From assembly GCA_022779465.1 (NCBI GenBank), contig JALFTB010000005.1, positions 1 to 20,943 of the forward strand: 20,943 nucleotides of DNA, read 5' to 3'. This document shows, piece by piece, positions 13,603 to 19,711 of this stretch (its first letter is position 1; each line of letters starts with the position of its first letter). The notes below the pieces were generated by a model, which saw nothing but the letters and a program-made list of their open reading frames with translations, did no database searches and had not been told where the DNA came from. The position numbers and the translations under genes are program-made. This DNA comes from CAG-533 sp022779465 (GTDB taxonomy: Bacteria; Bacillota_I; Bacilli_A; RF39; UBA660).

Positions 13603-14830
13603 ATGATGATTTTACAATGAAATTTAAATTCGTTGGCTTACCACTACTTGCATTAAATTTATCTGCATCTGCTTGAGTTCTAGCATAACCGGTTGTAGCT
13701 TTTGAATTATAAAACATTTTTTCCATATTTGTTACATTTGAAGTATCAAAGCTACTTAAATCTAATGTTGTAGCTTTTGAAAAATAAAACATTCTTTCCA
13801 TATTTGTTACATTTGAAGTATCAAAGCTACTTAAATCTATTGTTTTGACACGGCTTAGTGCAAACATAGCTACCATAGTTGTTACATTTGAAGTATCAAA
13901 GCCACTTAAATCTAATGTTGTGACTTGGCTTCCTTGAAACATACCGTTCATATTTGTTACATTTGAGGTGTCTATGTTGGAAATATCCAAAGTTGATATA
14001 TTAGAAAAACTCGTAAATACATGCTTAGCATTTGTCGCTAAAACTACATTTCCATTTTGTCCTACGTACACTTCATATAAACCATTATTGTCTTCATCTA
14101 ATGTATAAGCCATGATACTTCCATTTTGTTTTTCACTGGCATCCCATGAAGTTATGGCATTGTCAGGGACTGATGTATTATCTTTAAAGTTTATCGATTG
14201 CACTTCCGATTTTGGAATTGGACCATTAAATGGTAAAGATGATGAATATGAACTTGTTGAATCGATTAGAGCATCATAAGCAACAGTATTTCCATTATTA
14301 ATTTTTATATACCCAGTATAATTTTTACCTTGGCCTTCATTTTGGGGTTCGCCATTATCTTTATAAAAAATACTTAAATTGTATGAATGAGTGGCACTTT
14401 TACTTTTAAATGTACCTGTCCCAATTAATAATTCACCTGATTTGGGAATGACTTGATTTTCTTTTGAGGATAAAAAGTCATCAGCATTAGTACTTGTTCC
14501 ACTTAATGAATATGTTAAATCGCCTAAATTAAAATCATTGCTACTTGTCATTAAGTAAACATTATATTCCATTTCTAAATCTGTGGTATTATTTCCTGTT
14601 ACTGTAAATTCTTTATTTACCCACGCTTCTTCTCTTGGATAAATATTTTCCATTACAATATTTCCAGAACCATTAGCATAAACTATATTCATAGTACCAC
14701 CTTTTGCATAAATTGTTGATTCTGATTCATTATTAGTTATACTTGTAAAATATGCGTATGTTAGCCCACTACAAAGGATTATTATGGCAGCTATTGTAGT
14801 TATAATTATTATTTTATTTTTCTTATTCAT
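13601..14830 (-). CDS. SipW-type surface protein copy B with DUF285 (BspA-like) repeats
   Basis: 409 residues, complete. Hydrophobic N-terminus (6-27) ending in GLTYAYFTS, the SipW-cognate signal layout. A TasA/camelysin-like beta region (about 28-180) includes YAKGGTMNIV, NIYPREEAWVNKEF, LIGTGTFKSKSATHSYNLSI. Residues 212 to about 270 lead into DUF285 leucine-rich-like repeats (about 272-375) of 25 residues each, with core TLDLSSFDTSNVTNMEKMF. It ends in a GYARTQADADKFN block and a short tail; there is no LPXTG or C-terminal membrane helix. BspA-like DUF285 proteins are surface adhesins in other gut and oral bacteria. The N-terminal module is shared with copies A and C. ATG with AGGAG; own promoter inside the conserved cassette. 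Confidence 0.88.
   Translation of the reverse strand: MNKKNKIIIITTIAAIIILCSGLTYAYFTSITNNESESTIYAKGGTMNIVYANGSGNIVMENIYPREEAWVNKEFTVTGNNTTDLEMEYNVYLMTSSNDFNLGDLTYSLSGTSTNADDFLSSKENQVIPKSGELLIGTGTFKSKSATHSYNLSIFYKDNGEPQNEGQGKNYTGYIKINNGNTVAYDALIDSTSSYSSSLPFNGPIPKSEVQSINFKDNTSVPDNAITSWDASEKQNGSIMAYTLDEDNNGLYEVYVGQNGNVVLATNAKHVFTSFSNISTLDISNIDTSNVTNMNGMFQGSQVTTLDLSGFDTSNVTTMVAMFALSRVKTIDLSSFDTSNVTNMERMFYFSKATTLDLSSFDTSNVTNMEKMFYNSKATTGYARTQADADKFNASSGKPTNLNFIVKSS
13731..13988 (-). repeat. Tandem 75-bp repeats within copy B
   Basis: The plus-strand string GTTACATTTGAAGTATCAA recurs at 13731, 13806 and 13881, and in a diverged form at 13956, always 75 bases apart. These encode the four 25-residue DUF285 units. 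The first two are nearly identical over the conserved part, so unequal recombination could change copy number without shifting the frame. Confidence 0.85.
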
Positions 14831-15012
14831 GGTTAATAAATCACTCCTATTTTTCTATTTAATTGTACTATAATACCCCTCCCAAATCAAGGTTAATAAA
14901 CGCTTAAAATTTCTCTATGCAAAATCCGAGTTGGCGGACGCCACCGGGAAGTTAATTCTGGAAAAAGTGCTTATTTTAGTACAAATTTCAGGATGTTACA
15001 TATGACGAAAAT
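14831..15012 (-). repeat. Conserved upstream cassette, copy B
   Basis: Partner of the cassette at 333-513. It holds the same inverted pair, TTGTACTATAATA (14863-14875) and TATTTTAGTACAA (14972-14984), and the same end ATATGACGAAAAT. The similarity stops there, before the lepA terminator. No gene is seen in this gap. Confidence 0.75.
14862..14890 (-). promoter_or_regulatory. Promoter of surface protein copy B
   Basis: Minus strand: -35 TTGATT (14890-14885), 17-base spacer, -10 TACAAT (14867-14862). The spacer contains GGGAGGGG, an interrupted version of the G8 run in copy A. Confidence 0.7.
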
Positions 15013-15021
15013 GAGCTGATA

Positions 15022-15052
15022 AATTAAAAAACAATATTAGAAATATCGTTTT
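15022..15052 (-). terminator. Terminator of lepA
   Basis: Arms AAAACAATATT (15028-15038) and AATATCGTTTT (15042-15052) with one G-T pair and loop AGA. The minus-strand tail is T-rich. It sits 5 bases after the lepA stop. Confidence 0.75.
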
Positions 15053-15057
15053 TAAGG

Positions 15058-16833
15058 TTATTTATCTGTTTTTAAAATACTTAGGAAGGCTTCTGGTGGA
15101 ACTTCAACTGAACCTACCATTTTCATTTTCTTTTTACCTTCTTTTTGTTTTTCTAATAGTTTTCTTTTTCTAGATACATCTCCACCATAGCATTTAGCTA
15201 AAACGTTTTTCTTCATAGCGCTGATGTTTTCTCTAGCGATTACTTTTGAACCCAGTGATGCTTGAATTGGGACTTCAAATAGTTGTCTTGGAATAAGGGT
15301 TCTTAGTGATTTTGTAATCATCATACCACGGTGATATGCAGCGTCTTTATGAACAATAAGTGATAAGGCATCTACTATTTCTCCGTTAATTAAGATATCC
15401 ATTTTTACTAAGTCACTTACTTTATAGTCTGATAGTTCATAATCAAATGAAGCATATCCTTTGGTATAACTTTTTAATTTATCGAAGAAATCAAAAACAA
15501 TTTCAGCAAGGGGTAATTCATAGTGAATGTTTACTCTTTTTTCATCAATAAATTCAGTGGTTTTATAGATACCTCTTTTTTCTTGGCATAAGTCCATGAT
15601 AGGTCCGATGTATTCGCTTGGAACAAAGATGCTAGCATTAACGTATGGTTCCATAATGCTGGCTATTTTAACTTTATCGGGCATTTCACAAGGGTTATCT
15701 ACTTCAATGGTTGTGCCATTAGTTAAATTTACTTTATAAATAACTGATGGGCTTGTTGCGATAATATCGATATTAAATTCTCTTTTGATACGTTCTTCAA
15801 TTATTTCCATATGAAGTAGCCCTAAGAAACCACATCTAAAGCCAAAACCAAGGGCTTCTGATGTTTCGGGATCAAATGTTAATGAAGCATCATTTAATTT
15901 TAGTTTTTCTAAAGCTTCTTTTAGATGATCAAATTTATTTGGTTCGATTGGGTAAATACCACTATAAACCTTGGGTTTCATTGGTTTATAACCTGATAAT
16001 GGTTCGGTTGCTTTATTTTCTTTAGTTGTTATGGTGTCTCCTACTCTTACGGTGTCAATGGTTTTAATGCTGGCTGCTATCCAGCCTACTGAACCAGCTG
16101 TTAGTTTATCTAGGGTTTTAGAAGTTGGAGTGTTAACTCCTAATTCGGTTATTTGATATTCTGCACCAGTACTCATCATTATAATGGTATCAGATGCTTT
16201 TATTTCACCACTTTTAACGCATACTGAAGCAATTACGCCACGATATGGGTCAAAGTAAGAATCAAATATTAGGGCTTTAGTACCACCTTCTATTTCTTTA
16301 GGAGGATTAATTTTTTCAATGATAGTATCTAATAATTTATCTACTCCTTCACCAGTTTTGCCTGAACATAAAACAATATCTTCATCTTTAAAACCTAAAA
16401 CGTCAATAAGTTCTTTTTTTACTTTAGGAATATCTGCATTAGGTAAATCTATTTTATTAATAACGGGAATGATAGTTAAATCATTATTTAAAGCTAAATA
16501 TAAATTAGCAAGAGTTTGAGCTTCAATACCTTGAGCAGCATCTACTACAAGTAATGCTCCATCACAAGCTGCTAAACTTCTTGATACTTCATAACTAAAG
16601 TCGACATGACCTGGGGTATCTATTAAATGTAAGGTATATCCTTTATAAGAAAGCTCAACAGCATTTAACTTAATAGTTATACCTCTTTCTCTTTCAATAT
16701 CCATTGAATCTAATATTTGATCTTTCATCTCTCTTTTAGTAACAGATCCGGTTAGTTCTAGAATACGATCTGCTAAAGTAGATTTACCATGATCAATATG
16801 AGCTATAATACAAAAATTTCTAATGTGGTTCAT
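15058..16833 (-). CDS. lepA: Elongation factor 4 (LepA)
   Basis: Ribosome-associated translational GTPase of 591 residues, standard length (about 600). G1 AHIDHGKS (11-18), switch II DTPGHVDFSYEVSRSL, G4 NKIDLPNAD and the switch I block DSMDIERERGITIKLN, which is typical of LepA. The LepA-specific C-terminal region is present: GYASFDYELSDYK, LIPRQLFEVPIQASLG, and KCYGGDVSRKRKLLEKQKEG near the end. ATG with GGAAGTG upstream. It follows the hypothetical gene by 25 bases and probably shares its transcript. In many Firmicutes hemW lies next to lepA, and here they are separated only by copy B, which suggests that copy B was inserted between them. Confidence 0.97.
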   Translation of the reverse strand: MNHIRNFCIIAHIDHGKSTLADRILELTGSVTKREMKDQILDSMDIERERGITIKLNAVELSYKGYTLHLIDTPGHVDFSYEVSRSLAACDGALLVVDAAQGIEAQTLANLYLALNNDLTIIPVINKIDLPNADIPKVKKELIDVLGFKDEDIVLCSGKTGEGVDKLLDTIIEKINPPKEIEGGTKALIFDSYFDPYRGVIASVCVKSGEIKASDTIIMMSTGAEYQITELGVNTPTSKTLDKLTAGSVGWIAASIKTIDTVRVGDTITTKENKATEPLSGYKPMKPKVYSGIYPIEPNKFDHLKEALEKLKLNDASLTFDPETSEALGFGFRCGFLGLLHMEIIEERIKREFNIDIIATSPSVIYKVNLTNGTTIEVDNPCEMPDKVKIASIMEPYVNASIFVPSEYIGPIMDLCQEKRGIYKTTEFIDEKRVNIHYELPLAEIVFDFFDKLKSYTKGYASFDYELSDYKVSDLVKMDILINGEIVDALSLIVHKDAAYHRGMMITKSLRTLIPRQLFEVPIQASLGSKVIARENISAMKKNVLAKCYGGDVSRKRKLLEKQKEGKKKMKMVGSVEVPPEAFLSILKTDK

Positions 16834-16858
16834 AAAATCACTTCCGCTAAATATTTTA

Positions 16859-17368
16859 TCATAATTTATTTTTTAATTCTATTTCATGTAAATATAAATC
16901 ATAAGTTTTGTCATCCATTGTATATAAACAGTCAGTAATATCTTTATTTAATTTTAATTGATTATTATAATCATCTAAAAATAAGTATTTAACACTATCT
17001 TTGTTACTATCATTAATATAAATATCATACATATTATTATAAGTATGATTTAAATCAATAAAGTTATTTAGAATTATTAAATATACTTTCTTTTTATATA
17101 AGCATTTTAAATAATTAAATAAGGGAAAATCAATCTTTAATAAATGGTCACTTTTATCAAAATTAAAGTCTATAAGGGCTATTTTATTTTTAGATTCAAA
17201 AATTACATAACTTCTAACATTATTCTTTTTATCATTAAAGAATTTTAGTAATTTCCATTTACAATTAGTGTTTAAGATATCGTTAATTACTTGGTTTAAA
17301 TATTCTTCTTTGTTTTGATTCCATAAATAATAAAAAGAATATGGATTAAGCATTGATATTTTTTTCAT
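16859..17368 (-). CDS. Uncharacterised protein before lepA
   Basis: 169 residues, not recognised. It is basic and very rich in Asn, Lys, Tyr and Leu, with no signal peptide or membrane helix. It begins MKKISMLNPYSFYYLWNQNK. The middle alternates strands and helices (RSYVIFESKNKIALIDFNFD, then KKVYLIILNNFIDLNH). The N-terminal half faintly recalls the strand-helix layout of restriction-like nucleases, but no PD-(D/E)xK set can be fixed. It has a strong ribosome site (AGGAGG) and ends in TGA 25 bases before lepA, so the two are probably co-transcribed. It may be lineage-specific. Confidence 0.65.
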   Translation of the reverse strand: MKKISMLNPYSFYYLWNQNKEEYLNQVINDILNTNCKWKLLKFFNDKKNNVRSYVIFESKNKIALIDFNFDKSDHLLKIDFPLFNYLKCLYKKKVYLIILNNFIDLNHTYNNMYDIYINDSNKDSVKYLFLDDYNNQLKLNKDITDCLYTMDDKTYDLYLHEIELKNKL

Positions 17369-17418
17369 AAATTCCTCCTATTATTTATATTACAAAAAAA
17401 TACTTCTTTTCCTTTTTT

Positions 17419-17446
17419 ATTATAAACTAAAAAAGTGACTTTGTAA
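17419..17446 (-). promoter_or_regulatory. Possible promoter of the hypothetical gene-lepA unit
   Basis: Minus strand: -35 TTACAA (17446-17441, inside the alaS terminator loop), 16-base spacer, -10 TATAAT (17424-17419). The -35 is weak. A later TAATAT nearer the gene is an alternative. Confidence 0.4.
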
Positions 17447-17454
17447 TCACTTTT
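17425..17454 (-). terminator. Terminator of the regulator-alaS operon
   Basis: Arms AAAAGTGA (17431-17438) and TCACTTTT (17447-17454), loop of eight, minus-strand T-tract after it. It begins 2 bases after the alaS stop. Confidence 0.75.
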
Positions 17455-17455
17455 A

Positions 17456-19201
17456 TTAATCTAATATTGCTTTTATTCTTCTTACGCCTGCTGATGAGGC
17501 TTCTTCTTTAACTATTTTGAAGGTTCCTAGTTCACTAGTATTTTTAACATGAGGTCCCATACAAATTTCTTTAGAAACTGTTCCAATACTATAAACTGTA
17601 ACAATATCAGGGTATCTTTCGATAAACATGTGTTCTGCACCTTGTTTAACTGCTTCTTCTTTAGACATTTCTTCAATAGTAACATCTAAGCCTTGTTTAA
17701 TCCATTCATTAACTAAGCTTTCAGTTTTTTGTTTTTCTTCATCAGTTAATTTATGATCACATGAGAAGTCAAATCTCATTCTTTCATTAGTAATGTTTGA
17801 CCCCATTTGATGAACACCTTCACCAACAGTAATTTTAAGGGCGGCGTTAAGTAAATGAGTGGCAGTGTGATACTTTGTTTCGATTTCGGTATTTCCTGCT
17901 AAACCGCCTTTAAACATACCTTTAGAAGCTGTTCTGGATTTTTCTTGATGTTCTTTAAATTTTTCTTTAAATCCTTCAGAGTCAACTGTAATGCCTTTTT
18001 CAGTAGCTAATTCTTCAGTTAATTCGATTGGGAATCCATAAGTGTCATATAATTTAAAGGCAAGATCTTTATCAATTGAAGTTAAATCTTTTGTTTCTTT
18101 TTCAAAGACTCTTAAACCTTTTTCTAAAGTATGATTAAATTTATCTTTTTCTTTCTTTAATTCGGATAAAACAATATTTTGATTCTTTTCTAATTCACTA
18201 TAATATTTTTTATATTTATTAATAATTAATAAAGCAATTTCTTCTTCCCAATTTGAATTAATATCGATATTTAATTTTTTAGCATGTCTAATTGCTCTTC
18301 TAATTAATCTTCTTAAGATATAACCACGATCAGTATTAGATGGTACAACATGGGCTTCATCGCTTAAAATAAAGCATGATGTACGAATATGATCAGCAAT
18401 TATACGCATAGATACTTCATTACCATGGTATGGTAAATTAGTTATTTCTTCAATTTTCTCTATAACATCTTTCCAGATGCTTGATTCATAATTATCGTTA
18501 ACACCTTCTAAAATAGCAGCAGTTCTTTCAATTCCCATGCCGGTATCAACGTTCTTTTTAGGTAGTTCAGTGACATTACCTTTTTCATCTTTATAGTATT
18601 CCATAAAGACATTATTCCAGATTTCAACCCATCTATTATCTTCAGGGTCAAACTTTTCAGGGATTTCATCATTACTTCTAAAATAGAATATTTCGGTATC
18701 ACCACCACAAGGGCCACTTTCACCAGCAATCCAGAAATTATTATCGGCATCTAGATAAGCAATTCTTTCATCTTTAATACCTAATTCTCTCCATTTATTA
18801 GCAGATACTTCATCTCTTGGAATTTTTTCATCGCCTTCATAAACAGTTACGGCTAATCTGTTGGCAGGAATATTTAAGACTTTAGTTAAGAATTCAAAAC
18901 TAAAAGAAATACTTTCATCTTTAAAATAATCTCCTAATGACCAGTTACCTAACATTTCAAAGAATGTATGATGAGTTGGATCTCCTACTTCATCTAAGTC
19001 ATTAGTACGAATACATTTTTGATAGTCAACTAATCTAGTTCCATAAGGATGTTCTTTGCCCATTAAATATGGGATTAATGGTTGCATACCAGCAGTATTA
19101 AATAAGACACTTGCATCATTTTCCGGTACAACTGGTGCAGATGGAATTTGTTTGTGTCCTTTACTAATAAAATAATTTATATATAAATCTCTTAAATTCA
19201 T
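17456..19201 (-). CDS. alaS: Alanyl-tRNA synthetase, short form
   Basis: Class II synthetase charging tRNA-Ala. 581 residues against about 870-880 in most bacteria. The catalytic core is complete: motif 2 region RTNDLDEVGDPTHHTFFEML (65-84), WNNVFMEYY, DTGMGIERTAAIL, and motif 3 GYILRRLIRRAIRHAK (293-308). The tRNA-recognition helices continue to about 425. The editing core then follows almost at once, with zinc ligands H445 and H449 (HTATH), C547 and H551 (CMGPH), and GVRRIKAIL at the very end. The beta-barrel that normally precedes the editing core and the C-terminal C-Ala domain are both absent. The frame is clean and ends at a terminator, so this is a compact architecture and not a frameshift. 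Short AlaRS of this kind are, from memory, typical of Patescibacteria. It starts 2 bases after the SpoIIID-like gene. Confidence 0.93.
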   Translation of the reverse strand: MNLRDLYINYFISKGHKQIPSAPVVPENDASVLFNTAGMQPLIPYLMGKEHPYGTRLVDYQKCIRTNDLDEVGDPTHHTFFEMLGNWSLGDYFKDESISFSFEFLTKVLNIPANRLAVTVYEGDEKIPRDEVSANKWRELGIKDERIAYLDADNNFWIAGESGPCGGDTEIFYFRSNDEIPEKFDPEDNRWVEIWNNVFMEYYKDEKGNVTELPKKNVDTGMGIERTAAILEGVNDNYESSIWKDVIEKIEEITNLPYHGNEVSMRIIADHIRTSCFILSDEAHVVPSNTDRGYILRRLIRRAIRHAKKLNIDINSNWEEEIALLIINKYKKYYSELEKNQNIVLSELKKEKDKFNHTLEKGLRVFEKETKDLTSIDKDLAFKLYDTYGFPIELTEELATEKGITVDSEGFKEKFKEHQEKSRTASKGMFKGGLAGNTEIETKYHTATHLLNAALKITVGEGVHQMGSNITNERMRFDFSCDHKLTDEEKQKTESLVNEWIKQGLDVTIEEMSKEEAVKQGAEHMFIERYPDIVTVYSIGTVSKEICMGPHVKNTSELGTFKIVKEEASSAGVRRIKAILD

Positions 19202-19203
19202 AT

Positions 19204-19653
19204 TTAGTCCTTCTTTCTTTGCTTAGGAATTAAGTTTTGATTACTTCTTTTACGCATAATGGCCGCGACTTCTTCTTTATAAGCAGGATTAACTTGTTCT
19301 AAGCGAATATTAATATCGTTATAAATAGTACTTATTGGTTCTTGTAATAAAGTAGCTATTTCTTCAATTGTATATCCATCCAAAATATACATATAAACTG
19401 TAATAACTCTTTCTTTAACGGTGGGATTATTAATACTATCATTTTGAGATGTTTTTTCTTTAATTGATGCATCTATTTCAGCAGCTAAATGACCATGAAG
19501 TTTTTTATATTTTTCAATATAATCTTTAACTGTGGGAGCACTGATTCCAAATTCTTTAGCAATATCGCGATAAGATTCTTTAGTTATTAAATAATATGAC
19601 CCTACTTGTTCAATTAATTTATCTCTTTCTTCTTCTGTAAATGTTTTAGCCAT
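19204..19653 (-). CDS. SpoIIID-like regulator with two helix-turn-helix domains
   Basis: 149 residues, probably a DNA-binding protein. The first HTH is at about 20-50 (ITKESYRDIAKEFGISAPTVKDYIEKY). The second is at about 80-125 (YILDGYTIEEIATLLQEPISTIYNDI, then RLEQVNPAYKEEVAAIM). Both resemble the sporulation regulator SpoIIID (IAKEFGVSKSTVHKDL, RLPEINPDLANEVKEIL), which has one HTH and about 93 residues; this looks like a duplicated form. The tail is basic (RKRSNQNLIPKQRKKD). ATG with GAGGGTG. It is co-transcribed with alaS (2-base gap, ribosome site for alaS inside its end). Its target is unknown. It could regulate something other than sporulation, since no other sporulation gene is here. 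Confidence 0.78.
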   Translation of the reverse strand: MAKTFTEEERDKLIEQVGSYYLITKESYRDIAKEFGISAPTVKDYIEKYKKLHGHLAAEIDASIKEKTSQNDSINNPTVKERVITVYMYILDGYTIEEIATLLQEPISTIYNDINIRLEQVNPAYKEEVAAIMRKRSNQNLIPKQRKKD

Positions 19654-19674
19654 AATTTCACCCTCAATAAGAAA

Positions 19675-19683
19675 ATTTTACCA
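19675..19683 (-). promoter_or_regulatory. Possible extended -10 promoter of regulator-alaS
   Basis: Minus strand: TGG followed by TAAAAT (19680-19675), an extended -10. No good -35 is present (TTTTAA at 17 bases, inside the terminator of copy C). The leader is far too short for a T-box. Confidence 0.4.
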
Positions 19684-19711
19684 TAAAAAAAACTATTTTA
19701 AAATAGTTTTT
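19684..19711 (-). terminator. Terminator of surface protein copy C
   Basis: Perfect palindrome with arms AAAAACTATTTT (19688-19699) and AAAATAGTTTTT (19700-19711), followed on the minus strand by a run of T. It overlaps the TAA of copy C. Confidence 0.8.

Noticed and set aside
13731..13988. CRISPR-like regular repeats
   Set aside because: The repeats are contiguous 75-base units inside an open frame and encode DUF285 repeats; there are no unique spacers.
7434..17368. Possible mycoplasma-type code (TGA as tryptophan)
   Set aside because: TGA ends several genes exactly at operon junctions (trhP1-like, ireB, the hypothetical gene before lepA), and tryptophans in LepA, AlaRS and MltG are TGG.
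16859..17368. PD-(D/E)xK nuclease or Rpn-type assignment for the hypothetical protein
   Set aside because: Only a loose strand pattern fits; no consistent D...(D/E)xK residues can be identified by eye.
17456..19201. AlaRS as a truncated or frameshifted pseudogene
   Set aside because: The frame is open throughout, both zinc-ligand pairs and all catalytic motifs are present, and the protein ends at a natural GVRRIKAIL followed by a stop and a terminator.
19654..19687. T-box or other riboswitch before the regulator-alaS operon
   Set aside because: Only 34 bases separate the start codon from the upstream terminator region, with no room for a T-box stem or specifier loop.
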